A DNA stretch of 64,000 bases. Origin: JACCZH01 sp963729445 (GTDB lineage: Bacteria > Chloroflexota > Chloroflexia > Thermomicrobiales > CFX8). The position numbers were made by a program, and so were the translations under genes. Position 1 is the stretch's first letter. Each line of letters begins with the position of its first letter. The notes below the pieces were generated by a model that worked only from the letters and a program-made list of their open reading frames with translations, ran no database searches and was not told the origin of the DNA. Below, in pieces: positions 26,427 to 35,039 of this stretch. Location of the stretch: assembly GCA_963729445.1 (NCBI GenBank), contig CAVSNU010000002.1, positions 1,054,001 to 1,118,000 on the forward strand, written 5' to 3'.

Positions 26427-26899
26427 CGGGTTGCCTATCGCGACTATCGGGTGCTACTGAGAAGTCTGCGTGTAGTGTCGCATAGCTCGGAGATGATCTC
26501 CAGCGGATGAACACAGGTCTTTCGGAGGATTCAGAGAGGCGAGCCGTCCCGGCAGGCGTCGAGCTCATCAGCCGTAACCCGTTGGAACACACCCAAACTT
26601 CCGTTGAGAATCGTGATGCAAGCCACCCGGACAACGACGCTTACTGCCATTAGCATGTCAGGATGAAGAGAGCGATGCGCGAAAACGGCGGCCCGGCGGC
26701 GCGATGCTGGCAGTGTCCAGCTTGATCCAAAATCGGAAACAGCCCTTACGCAGGCAGGGCGACTCTGCCCTCTCTGACGCCCGGGCGAGGCGCAATAAAT
26801 TGCGCCGCTACGCAGAATTGGCTCGCGCTCAATGATCGGAAGACGTTGGACACTTCCTCTATTGCGCCACGGCGGAAGACGCTTGCCTGGCGTGTTGCG
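26427..26899. other. Gene-free stretch with a family B palindrome
   Basis: No supported gene. GGCGCAATAAATTGCGCC at 26789-26806 is an exact 8-bp palindrome of the family B core. Confidence 0.55.
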
Positions 26900-27232
26900 C
26901 TACGAGACCGAACGAACTTCCGCGTCAATCACGGCGTCCTGGTCCTCGACCGGCTCCACACCTTGGCGGCGTCGGAAGACGAACGATGACATACCGGTAC
27001 CGCTGAGGACACCAACGGTGTAGGTCCCAACAAGGATCAGGAAGTAAATGTGTGGCCACGACCCAAACAGGGCCATCCACAGCACCGCGAGCCAGACAAT
27101 GGTCAAACCCAGAAACAGGGCCACCGCCTGCCGGCTCATCTGCCGGGCAGAGCGTAACTCGTGCCCGCGCAGCAGACGCTCGCGGGTGCGTTGCCGGTGT
27201 GATGAAGGCTGAGCCATATCTCCAGCGGTCAT
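26900..27232 (-). CDS. Small two-helix membrane protein
   Basis: 110 residues. A basic N-terminal part (SHRQRTRERLLRGHELRSAR) is followed by two helices (AVALFLGLTIVWLAVLWMAL and IYFLILVGTYTVGVLSGTG) and an acidic tail. This resembles 2TM-domain proteins, but without the usual N-terminal motif I cannot be sure. GAGGAGG lies six bases before ATG 27232, a strong start. The gene stands alone with no operon partner. Function unknown. Confidence 0.72.
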   Translation of the reverse strand: MTAGDMAQPSSHRQRTRERLLRGHELRSARQMSRQAVALFLGLTIVWLAVLWMALFGSWPHIYFLILVGTYTVGVLSGTGMSSFVFRRRQGVEPVEDQDAVIDAEVRSVS

Positions 27233-27895
27233 GGGGAACCTCCTCGAAACGGTTGAACAAGGTATCGGTAAGACGAGGAGAGGGCGAGCTTTGTTCCCAC
27301 GGATAGATCCAGGGATAGTGGGAAGGAAATGGATCGGCTGCTCTATCCGGTCGGTGTACGGTCGATGCTAGGTTGAATTGGCATCCCGAATACACAAGGC
27401 AACCACGACTTGCGTCCCGTTCTCGCCAATTCCTCTATCGTTCACTCTAATTGTAAGTGGGGTGGATGACGTACCCGGGCACAGATGGGCACATTTCAGG
27501 ACCCATCTTTCTGCCAATTTTTTCACCAGGAGATGCGCAAAACGAGCAAAGGTGAGCCGCTGGCCATGCGCGCCCGATGACGTCGCGGTCCATGTCCGGC
27601 GCGGATAGATCACGAGCTCCTTGAGCGCACGAGATGTGGCGTGCGCCTGGCCGGGTGGGCAGATGGGATCCTGCTCGCCGTGAAGAAAGAGCGCCGGGTT
27701 TGGCCTTCCTCATCGACCATCCAGATTTCGGAGGTGCCTTGTGCCTGTTTGTGCTCGGATCACGGCGCTGCCGTCGAGATGGACCTGCGCCTCGGCCGGC
27801 ACGCGAAGCGCTCGCGCGTCATGCCTGGCTCTAGCACGCTCTTTCGGGTTCATTGCCCGGCCGGATCCGAAGACACTGCTTGACCGTGTGCAGCC

Positions 27896-28003
27896 TCAGA
27901 CCATAGATACAGGGCTCGCCGCCTGGTAGAAGCACGGGCAATCGACGCCCGCCTCCTGGTCGTGCGGGCAAGCCAAAACCGGGTCGAGGGCGGGGACCTT
28001 CAC
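27896..28003 (-). CDS. Candidate 35-residue Cys-rich peptide
   Basis: A GTG start at 28003 sits directly after GGAAGAG. The product contains ACPHDQEAGVDCPCFYQ, three cysteines and a histidine that could bind zinc. One arm of the inverted repeat lies within its codons 3-8 and the other lies upstream, so translation could be controlled by the hairpin. It could equally be chance. No family recognised. Confidence 0.22.
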   Translation of the reverse strand: MKVPALDPVLACPHDQEAGVDCPCFYQAASPVSMV

Positions 28004-28060
28004 CTCTTCCGGGCCTCACACCGATCATTGAGAGGATCACGTCCCCCGCCCTCGACCCGG
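27979..28060. repeat. Long inverted repeat, 17-bp perfect arms
   Basis: CCGGGTCGAGGGCGGGG at 27979-27995 and its exact complement at 28044-28060, with a 48-base loop. It is unrelated to families A-D and ends 22 bases from the stop of the next gene. A bidirectional terminator or a small mobile-element remnant are both possible. Confidence 0.65.
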
Positions 28061-28082
28061 CATGGCCAACGCGGGGATCGAT

Positions 28083-28598
28083 CTAGGCTTCCGGGCCCTC
28101 GGCCCGCACTTGCTCAACGTGGGTCATCGCCTCGCGCAGATCCTGTAGCCAGTCCGACTGGTGCTTGCCCACCAGCCGCACACACCAGGCCAGCGCCTCA
28201 CTGCGGCTGCGCGCGACCCCGGCGTCGATCAGGGTGTCCAGTACCGCCCGCTCCGGCATCCGCAAGCGGGTCATCACCGGGACGCCCAGCGTGGTGAAGT
28301 GCTTGCGCACGTCTCCGCAGGCTGCCCCCCAGGACACCTTGCGCCCGAAGAGGTGCTCGGCCTCGTGGGCGATCCGCATGCGGGCCTCACGGGTTTCCTC
28401 GCGAAACCGGTCTATCCTGGCCGAGCAGGCGGCGCGACGGGTCTCTTCCGAAACGCCTTCATCCAGCTTCGGCTCCGGCAGGGTGCCAACAACCAGGATC
28501 TCTTCACGGTCGATGTCGATCTCTGGTGGTGATACGAACCAGTCGTCCGGCAGCTGGCCGGCGAACCAGCCTCGAATGTCATCTTCTGTGCGCGCCAT
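28083..28598 (-). CDS. Conserved protein with ribbon-helix-helix-like C-terminal part
   Basis: 171 residues. The N-terminal half (EDDIRGWFAGQLPDDWFVSP, then EILVVGTLPEP) is followed by a charged helix (RRAACSARIDRFREETREAR). Residues 105-145 look like a ribbon-helix-helix unit: PVMTRLRMPERAVLDTLIDA, then RSRSEALAWCVRLVGKHQSD. AGGAGA lies seven bases before ATG 28598. The promoter just upstream carries tandem ATTACAC repeats, the kind of operator that such DNA-binding proteins use for self-control. No toxin-like partner adjoins. I recall similar conserved hypothetical proteins in related bacteria but no assigned function. Confidence 0.7.
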   Translation of the reverse strand: MARTEDDIRGWFAGQLPDDWFVSPPEIDIDREEILVVGTLPEPKLDEGVSEETRRAACSARIDRFREETREARMRIAHEAEHLFGRKVSWGAACGDVRKHFTTLGVPVMTRLRMPERAVLDTLIDAGVARSRSEALAWCVRLVGKHQSDWLQDLREAMTHVEQVRAEGPEA

Positions 28599-28646
28599 GC
28601 GTCATCTCCTTGCCGCATTACGATTGCACGCGACTGTGCGTAAGAA

Positions 28647-28674
28647 TGATTACACCATTACACATTAGTGTCAA
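28647..28674 (-). promoter_or_regulatory. Promoter with tandem ATTACAC operator repeats
   Basis: Minus-strand TTGACA (28669-28674), 16 bases, TAATCA (28647-28652). ATTACAC starts at 28649 and 28657 on the plus strand, with a weaker ATTAGTG at 28665. This is an 8-base periodic array lying between and over the promoter boxes. Confidence 0.65.
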
Positions 28675-28915
28675 GCCGTGCCCTCGCCTCCAAGATCGAA
28701 GGCCCGTCCGGCATCCATGTAGCCGGCGACACCATGGATCCACAACGAGATTTCGGCGTCGGTGCCCCGGTGACGACATGGCGGTGGTGCTGAACGAAGT
28801 GGCGCGCAGACGGGCGGACGCGGGGCGCATTCACCACACACGTTGGGAGGTGTAACGTTCACGCTGTCCGGCCGTAGAAGCTGGGACCGCTATGGCTGCC
28901 AGCTCACCATCGCGA
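28675..28915. other. Intergenic stretch, nothing recognised
   Basis: Lies between the promoter above and the methyltransferase stop. No gene, repeat or RNA seen. Confidence 0.4.
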
Positions 28916-29713
28916 TCAAGGCGGGTACCTGGAAATCGTGGCGCCCTGCTCGATCTCGGAATCCAGGAGCGACTGGAGATGTCGGTCCTTCTCCGAGCCT
29001 TCCATCAACCAGAGCCTGCGGCGCGCGGAAGAGCGTAGCTCCTCTTCACTCCATTCCGGGTGGTTACGCGGAAAGAGACGGATCTCAGGAATCGTGCCAC
29101 GGGCAAGCAGCAGGTGGACGAAGTCACGCACGGCGGGTAGTGCCTGACGCGGCTCGCCGTGGACCTGTTCCCAGAGGCGCTCGAAGCCACCGCTCGGCGC
29201 ACGGTCCATGAGCAGGGCGATGCAGCGCTCGCTGGTGGCACGCTCCAGACCATCAATAAATGGGTTAATCTCCCGAATGTCGTACCCAACGTGCGCCGCT
29301 AGGCTACAATGAGATTTGATCTCGTCCGACCCCTCGGGCCAGCGCAGGTTGCGTTGCACGACATTGTCGATGCCGTACCGCTCCAGCTCGCCCCTGAGCA
29401 CCTCCTGCATCCCACTGCTGGGGTCGACTGCGATCACACGTTTACTGGTACGTGCCAGTGGCAGAGCATAGCGGCCACCACCCGCGCCGACATCGAGCCA
29501 GACGGTTTCCGGTCCGGCAACGGCCCGTAAGGTATCCAGAATCGGATCGTTCGTCCGATAAGGATCGTCGGTGAACTGGCTCGCGATCGGCTGATAGTAG
29601 TCACTGTTCCGCCACTCGCGCAAGCGCTCAACCTGTTCGTACTCGGCCTCGACAATCTCGCGCCACTCCCGGCCAAGCACGCCGGGATCGGGCCGCAGGT
29701 AGGATGTTGTCAC
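28916..29713 (-). CDS. Class I SAM-dependent methyltransferase
   Basis: 265 residues. A GTG start at 29713 has AAGGAGA seven bases upstream. The N-terminal cap (YEQVERLREWRNSDYYQPIA) leads into the Rossmann core: motif I VWLDVGAGGGRYALPLAR near 90, and the acidic end of strand 2 VIAVDPSSGMQEVL. Later come SLAAHVGYDIREINPFIDGL and RCIALLMDRAP, consistent with a small-molecule methyltransferase. The C-terminal region (PEWSEEELRSSARRRLWLME) is helical. Substrate unknown. The gene is alone on its strand. Confidence 0.85.
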   Translation of the reverse strand: MTTSYLRPDPGVLGREWREIVEAEYEQVERLREWRNSDYYQPIASQFTDDPYRTNDPILDTLRAVAGPETVWLDVGAGGGRYALPLARTSKRVIAVDPSSGMQEVLRGELERYGIDNVVQRNLRWPEGSDEIKSHCSLAAHVGYDIREINPFIDGLERATSERCIALLMDRAPSGGFERLWEQVHGEPRQALPAVRDFVHLLLARGTIPEIRLFPRNHPEWSEEELRSSARRRLWLMEGSEKDRHLQSLLDSEIEQGATISRYPP

Positions 29714-29825
29714 GGTGTGTCTCCTTTTAATATGGACGAACCACCCGCTATCCTACCCGATGACCTATTGTGCCGAGCGTAACGTTGTGGGACGCTGACC
29801 CGCGGCGGTCGAACGAGGGCGAGCA

Positions 29826-29999
29826 ATGGAGACGTTGAGCAATCTAGTCGTTATCGGCATCCCGGCAGTCTGCGGATTGATCGGATGGGCTGCCCTGCGG
29901 CGACGCGACACCCAGCCACTGCTGGCGGGCTGCGTTGCCATGGCGGTCGCGTTGGCCGTCATGACCGGTCTTTTTCTTGGAATGTACACACTGCAGTAG
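29826..29999 (+). CDS. 57-residue two-helix membrane protein upstream of M55 peptidase
   Basis: ATG 29826, preceded by GAGGGCG about six bases away, opens 57 codons. The two hydrophobic helices are LVVIGIPAVCGLIGWAAL and LLAGCVAMAVALAVMTGLFL, joined by RRRDTQP. The stop is only 18 bases before the peptidase ATG, so cotranslation is likely. No family recognised. The position suggests it anchors or assists the neighbouring enzyme. Confidence 0.6.
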   Translation: METLSNLVVIGIPAVCGLIGWAALRRRDTQPLLAGCVAMAVALAVMTGLFLGMYTLQ

Positions 30000-30017
30000 A
30001 AACGAGCCACACCACCT

Positions 30018-30960
30018 ATGACACGCGTGCTCCTGCTGGCCGATATGGAAGGCGTCTCCCAGATTGACGACTTCCGCGAGTGCTGGCCAATATATTCAGA
30101 GTACTGGCAGACAGGCCGCCAGAAGATGACGGCGGACGTTGCCGCCGCAGCCCAGGGGCTGCTCGATGGCGGCGCGAGTGAGGTGGGGATCGTCAACGGC
30201 CACGGCTTTGGCTACCCCAACATCATCGAGGAAGAGCTCGCCGGAAGGCGCGCGCTTGCTCGCCGACGAAGAGGTCAACCCAGCGCTGCGCGGCAGCCAG
30301 TATGACGCCATCTTCCAGATCGGCCGGCATGCCCGCTGCGGCACCAAGCACGGTTTTATGAGCCACACCCAGACCCCGAACTTGCGCATTTCGATCGACG
30401 GAGCACCGATCACCGAGAGCCACATCAACGCCTGGAGGGCCAACAAACCGCTGCTGGGCATCATCGGCGACGCGGCGCTCGAAACCGAGCTCGATTGCTC
30501 GCTCAAAGGCACGCCGTTCATGGCCGTCAAGCACGCCGACTCACGAGTCGATGTCTCCCCGATTCACGACTCCCCTGAGGCAGGTGCAGCGAGTATTCGC
30601 GCGTTTGCCGCCTGGTGTGTCGTCCACGGGGCGGAGCGCAAGTCTGCGCCACTACCGGACCGCTTCATCTTTGCCTGCTGCATGGACCCCGACCTGGCCG
30701 AATACGCGGTTGGGGAACATGGAATGATGCGCACGAGCCCATCGGTGCTGGTGAAATCAGCCACCGACTGGTGGCTGGAATCCGAGCCGGCGTTGCAGCT
30801 GGTCATGTCCGCGTCAATGCGGCCTTGGATCGCTGCGTGGAGCGGAATTGACTACAGCAGCGAAGCGGCGCTCGCCGAACAGGATCCGCAACGCCTCGCG
30901 CGTGCCCGGCGGTACATAGAGGAATGGCTACACCGGCAAGAGCCGGCCTGGATGCGGTAG
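30018..30960 (+). CDS. M55 family D-aminopeptidase (DppA-like), one frameshift
   Basis: Zinc peptidase that trims D-amino-acid peptides, usually for nutrient recovery from cell walls. The start MTRVLLLADMEGVSQ carries the metal ligands D9 and E11. H62 is in IVNGHGFG. After the break come IGRHARCGTKHGFMSH, ESHINAW and GDAALETELD, in family order. Near 30239 one extra base (CTCGCCGG where CTGCCGG restores) moves the frame from EEEL to PEGARLLADEEVNPAL. The restored length is about 313 residues, somewhat longer than typical, with a C-terminal helix pair. It follows a tiny membrane protein gene by 18 bases. Confidence 0.85.
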
Positions 30961-30974
30961 AGGCTGCCCAGCAG

Positions 30975-32807
30975 TTACTCCGCTGCGAGACGCGGGGGTC
31001 GTACCCGAGTACCCGATCGGTTGGATTCAGCGGGATGCGAGCGATCTGAGAGCACATAACGCCCCTTGCCACTCGCTTTCGCGTCGTACATGGCCCGATC
31101 GGCGTAGCGCAGGAGCGCCCCAGGCTCATCCTCGGGTGACGAGCTGACCACGATTCCTACACTGGGCGTGATGGTCAGCTCATAGCCGGCGACCTTCAGG
31201 GGTGCAGCAAAGTCGCGCAATAAACGCTCCGCAACGCCGATCGCCTCATCGACGCCATCGAGAGCCGTCAGCAAAACGGTGTACTCGTCGCCACCAAGCC
31301 GTGAGACCGTATCCCCAGGGCGGATACAGTGCTGGATAATGCCGGCCGCCGCAATCAACACCTGGTCGCCAATGTCGTGCCCGTAGCTGTCATTCACCAG
31401 TTTGAAATCATCAAAGTCGATGAACAACACCGCGATCGAACGGCGAGCGCGTTTCAGACCATTCAACGCATGCCGGAGCCGGTCCATGAACAACGACCGG
31501 TTGGGTAAGTCTGTCAACGGGTCATGGAACGCCTGATGCCTGAGCTGGTCTTCGAGCGCTTTCCGGTCGCTGATGTCCTTGGCGATGCCATAGACGCCGA
31601 CGATCTCGCCCCCCACGACGATTGGCAGGTTGGTCACATTGATGTCGAACCGCGAGCCGTCTCTGCGGATAACACCGCACTCGTAGTTCTCGGGGATTCC
31701 CGAGGCCGTCGAGTCAAAATGTTGCGCTACCCGTTCGAGATCCTCAGGCGGGATCAAGAATGAGTACGGTCTGCCAATGGCTTCATCGCGGCTGTATCCA
31801 GACATCCGTTCAAACGCTGGGTTGAGCGATAGGAGCACACCCTCCAGGTCAAACGAAAAGACCGCGTCTGGATTATGATCGAACAGCGAGCGATAGCGCT
31901 CCTCGCTCTCCGCCAGACGCTGCGCGGCCAGGACCTCGTCGGTCGTGTCCTGAATGATGCCCTGCCAGTAGCGCGGCGCGCCGTCCTCGTGAGTCACGAG
32001 CGTTGCCGTCGTCTCTACCCAGACAGTGCGCCCGTCAGCCGCGATCACTCGATATTCGACGTTGAATTCGTCGCCACTTGCGTCGGTGCGCTCGATCTCG
32101 GCCCGCCAGATCGGACGATCGTCGGGGTGGATGGACTGCGCCCACAACTCCGGATTCTCCCGGAAGTCTTCCAATGAATGGCCAAGCAGCGGCTCAATCT
32201 GCGGGCTGAGATAGCGTGGCGTGTCGCGCTCATCCAGCGGTTCGATGAACGTCACGACCGGTAATTGCTCTACCAGGGTGCGATAGCGCGTCTCAATCTC
32301 TTGCAGCGCCTCTTCAGCCTGCCGCTGCTCACTCAGGTCAACGGTGAACCCCAACCAGAACTGCGGGATACCATCATCGTCACGGATCAGGACGCCTTGA
32401 TCCCTGAACCAGACTGGATACCCATCGCGGTGCATGAGCCGGTACTCCACCGTAAAGGCCGTGCCGGCCTGCATGGCGCGCCGGTCAGAGACCAGTACAT
32501 GCTCGCGGTCGTCGGGATGCAGGCGGCTGTGCCAGAAGTACGGGTCGGCCAGCCACTCCTCCGGCGTAAAACCGAGAAGCCGGGCGACCTGTGGGCTGTT
32601 GAAGAGCACCGAACCGGGATCGTCCGGCGACGCGAGATAGGTCATCGCGGGAATGTGCTCAATGAGTGTTCGATAGAGCGCATCGGGAGTTGACAGTAAT
32701 GTCGTCGCAAAATTCGCCAGTTGATCGAAGCCAGACGGCCTACCGCGACCGACTTCAGCCCTGCTCTCATTACGTGATCGTTGGCTGTCCTGGCTCTCGG
32801 GCGTCAA
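30975..32807 (-). CDS. Diguanylate cyclase with three PAS domains
   Basis: 610 residues, predicted to make cyclic di-GMP. It uses a TTG start with AAGGGA upstream. There is no membrane helix, so it is cytoplasmic. PAS domains cover about 45-165 (LIEHIPAMTYLASPDDPG), 170-290 (LVEQLPVVTFIEPLDE) and 300-420 (LFDHNPDAVFSFDLEGVLLS), each with a PAC-type tail. The GGDEF domain begins HDPLTDLPNRSLFMDRL. The active site is GGDEY near 505-509, and an RxxD product-inhibition site (RPGD) stands exactly five residues before it. Catalysis and feedback control therefore both look intact. No EAL domain. The two first PAS units resemble each other (DPYFWHSRLHPDDRE, NPELWAQSIHPDDRP), suggesting duplication. 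Confidence 0.93.
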   Translation of the reverse strand: MTPESQDSQRSRNESRAEVGRGRPSGFDQLANFATTLLSTPDALYRTLIEHIPAMTYLASPDDPGSVLFNSPQVARLLGFTPEEWLADPYFWHSRLHPDDREHVLVSDRRAMQAGTAFTVEYRLMHRDGYPVWFRDQGVLIRDDDGIPQFWLGFTVDLSEQRQAEEALQEIETRYRTLVEQLPVVTFIEPLDERDTPRYLSPQIEPLLGHSLEDFRENPELWAQSIHPDDRPIWRAEIERTDASGDEFNVEYRVIAADGRTVWVETTATLVTHEDGAPRYWQGIIQDTTDEVLAAQRLAESEERYRSLFDHNPDAVFSFDLEGVLLSLNPAFERMSGYSRDEAIGRPYSFLIPPEDLERVAQHFDSTASGIPENYECGVIRRDGSRFDINVTNLPIVVGGEIVGVYGIAKDISDRKALEDQLRHQAFHDPLTDLPNRSLFMDRLRHALNGLKRARRSIAVLFIDFDDFKLVNDSYGHDIGDQVLIAAAGIIQHCIRPGDTVSRLGGDEYTVLLTALDGVDEAIGVAERLLRDFAAPLKVAGYELTITPSVGIVVSSSPEDEPGALLRYADRAMYDAKASGKGRYVLSDRSHPAESNRSGTRVRPPRLAAE

Positions 32808-33272
32808 TTGTCATCCCTTGTCCACTGCCCCACCTTACCAATGGTGGGCGGTGGATCGTTGCCTATATGTCAGACTGCACGAAAACACATTCGTCTTCGA
32901 TTATTTTTTTGCTCACCGAACGAGTTCAACCTTATCAAGAGTTCGTCGCTGACGATAGCTCTCCACAGCTGAGAAACCACCCTGCGCTTCGAAACCTTCA
33001 GCTCCTGTGAAAATCCTGGCCGGAGATCTGCGTGCAAGAATCAGGGCAGCCATGAAGACGTTGCTGGACAGCGCGCACGCGCCGTGTTAGATTCGACCCC
33101 TTATCGTCAAGGACACCTGCACTGTACAAGGTTTCATACTTATACTGTTCATGTTCGACCCACTGTCAACAAGGGTACTTCAGTGCGAATTCGGTCCTTG
33201 ATCCACGTTATGTCCGCGTAGTAGTTTATTGAAGAGACACGTCGGATGATTCGCCGATCGAGAGAGGCTCAC
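32808..33272. other. Divergent intergenic region, 465 bases
   Basis: AT-richer than the genes. It should hold promoters for the diguanylate cyclase and the dehydratase. A TATACT box near 33139 lacks a good -35. No repeat family member present. Confidence 0.4.
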
Positions 33273-34232
33273 ATGGTCGTTGCAAGCTCGCTACGCCCGA
33301 CGATGGAAGAAGTGTATGAGGGGCGCGAGCGGCTGAAAGGTGTCGCGGTTCGTACCCCGCTACTGCAGTTACACGGCACGGACGACATCTGGATCAAGCC
33401 CGAGGTGCTGCAGCCGGTCGGCAGCTTCAAGATGCGCGGGATCTACAACGCGGTCGCGGCACTCGCCCCTGAGGAGCGCGCCAAGGGCGTGAGCACCGTC
33501 TCTTCGGGTAACACCGCTCAGGCGCTGAGCTGGTCAGCCAGAAAGTTCGGCGTGCCGGCCCGGGCGATCATGCCCCGCACCGCCCCGCAAAACAAGATTG
33601 ACGCAACCATCGCCTATGGCGGCGTGCCGGATCTGCGCGATCCCCAGGAAGCCTTTCAAAGCTTGCTCGACGGCAGCTACCACAACGAGCCTGACGCGTT
33701 TATCCACCCCGTCGCCAACCGCGACGTCCTGGCCGGCCACGGATCGATCGGGCTGGAGATTCACGAGGATCTACCGGACGTCCAGACGGTCTATGTCCCG
33801 GTGGGCGGCGGCGGGCTGAGCTGCGGCATCGCCAACGCCATCAAGAACCTGGTGCCGGGCGTGCGGGTGATCGGCGTGCAGCCGGCGGAGTGCACCCCGG
33901 TGATTCAGGGCGTCAGTGCCGGCAAGCCGGTCATGGTGAAATGCGTTACCTTCTGTGACGGCGTGGCGGTCTCATTCATGTTCCCGGAGATGTACCCATT
34001 ACTGCGCGACCTGCTGGATGACATTGTCACGGTTGAAGAGGAGGCCGTCTTCGAGGCGTTACGTCATCTGGCGCTGCGCAACAAGATCGTCGCCGAGGGC
34101 GCCGGTGGACTGGCCGTCGCGGCCGCGCTGAACGCGAACCCAGACGAGCGCGGCAAGTCCGTCGCGATCATCAGCGGCGGCAGCATCGACCCCGACAAGC
34201 TGGCCCGGATCCTGGTGGGGGACACGCCGTAG
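33273..34232 (+). CDS. Threonine dehydratase-like PLP enzyme
   Basis: 319 residues, a fold-type II PLP enzyme that would deaminate threonine/serine or act on related hydroxy-amino acids. PLP lysine K53 lies in GSFKMRGIYN, the substrate loop is SSGNTAQAL and the phosphate-binding loop is VGGGGLSCGI. The C-terminus ends in VAIISGGSIDPDKL. No ACT regulatory domain, so this is the short catabolic or racemase-like form rather than biosynthetic IlvA. ATG 33273 has AGAGG six bases upstream; ATG 33246 is an alternative. No ilv genes adjoin. Confidence 0.87.
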   Translation: MVVASSLRPTMEEVYEGRERLKGVAVRTPLLQLHGTDDIWIKPEVLQPVGSFKMRGIYNAVAALAPEERAKGVSTVSSGNTAQALSWSARKFGVPARAIMPRTAPQNKIDATIAYGGVPDLRDPQEAFQSLLDGSYHNEPDAFIHPVANRDVLAGHGSIGLEIHEDLPDVQTVYVPVGGGGLSCGIANAIKNLVPGVRVIGVQPAECTPVIQGVSAGKPVMVKCVTFCDGVAVSFMFPEMYPLLRDLLDDIVTVEEEAVFEALRHLALRNKIVAEGAGGLAVAAALNANPDERGKSVAIISGGSIDPDKLARILVGDTP

Positions 34233-34253
34233 CGAGCCGCTCATTGGCAGTCC

Positions 34254-34817
34254 CTACAGACCGTCGTCATCTCTGACGTCAACGAGCTCCAGCGCGCCGG
34301 TCTCTTCAGCCGGCTCCTCGTCGACCGGCTCATCGCTCTTGCCCTTGCCCCGCCAATCGATGGCCTTGATCTGCAGCGGTTCCGAGCGGTGGAGGGTACC
34401 GTCCTGATCCCAGGCGAGACCGATCAGATCAACCCGCGAGATCGAAATCGAGAGCAGGGCTTCAGAGAGATCCGGCAGCGAGACCATCGAGATCTCGGTC
34501 GAGCGCGCGGGCGCAAGCTGCCAGGCCAGCGTGAGCCGCATCGGCTTCTCCAGCCGCTCGCGATGCTCACCCTGCAGGCGTGGAGTATCGATCTCGACCG
34601 CAATATGGGTCACGCTCGCGGCTACCCGCCCAACGTTCTGGACAAAGAGCCGCAGCTCACCGTCTGGTTCAACAATCGACAGACCAACGTGCAAATCAAT
34701 CTGCGATTGTCGCCGTTGCTCCTGGAGCACCGTCCGCGCCGTCAACGCGGCCCAAATCGCCGCGCCAGCCGCTATCAGGCTCGCAATGAGGCTCAGGATC
34801 AGCATGACATCATTCAT
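34254..34817 (-). CDS. Hypothetical membrane-anchored protein
   Basis: 187 residues. One N-terminal helix (VMLILSLIASLIAAGAAIWA) is followed by a short coiled part (VLQEQRRQSQ) and a beta-rich domain of about 100 residues (LHVGLSIVEPDGELRLFVQN, then VTHIAVEID). The tail is acidic (DEEPAEETGALELVDVRDDD). The layout resembles small proteins with a helix plus an Ig-like domain, but no family is certain. The ribosome site is weak. It converges on the dehydratase gene with a 21-base gap. Confidence 0.6.
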   Translation of the reverse strand: MNDVMLILSLIASLIAAGAAIWAALTARTVLQEQRRQSQIDLHVGLSIVEPDGELRLFVQNVGRVAASVTHIAVEIDTPRLQGEHRERLEKPMRLTLAWQLAPARSTEISMVSLPDLSEALLSISISRVDLIGLAWDQDGTLHRSEPLQIKAIDWRGKGKSDEPVDEEPAEETGALELVDVRDDDGL

Positions 34818-35039
34818 TGGCTACGCCATCAACTCCAACACTCTGTCCCGTGGCAGCGAGCAGGCCGCCGCCCATATCCAGATCTCAATTCACGTGACCT
34901 GCTGCCATGATACCGCTCGGTGCCATGAACCTGGTAATGCGAAAACGTGCATGCAGTGATGCTTTACAGAACGGAACGCACACTCAAGACGAGCATCGCT
35001 CCGGGAAGACTATGCTGACGGGCGTCTGTCTCGCATGGC

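Larger units (their letters stand above)
27233..28082. other. Gene-poor region of 850 bases
   Basis: Several short open frames exist on both strands, but none has convincing composition, except a 35-codon Cys-rich candidate at 27896. A minus-strand fragment reading VPAEAQVHLDGSAVIRAQTG before a stop near 27700 looks protein-like and may be the relic of a decayed gene. A long inverted repeat lies at the right end. Confidence 0.4.

Noticed and set aside
27233..27890. Several frames of 60-90 codons on both strands
   Set aside because: Compositions are Arg/Pro/Ser-rich shadows without ribosome sites; one decayed fragment is mentioned but cannot be called a gene.
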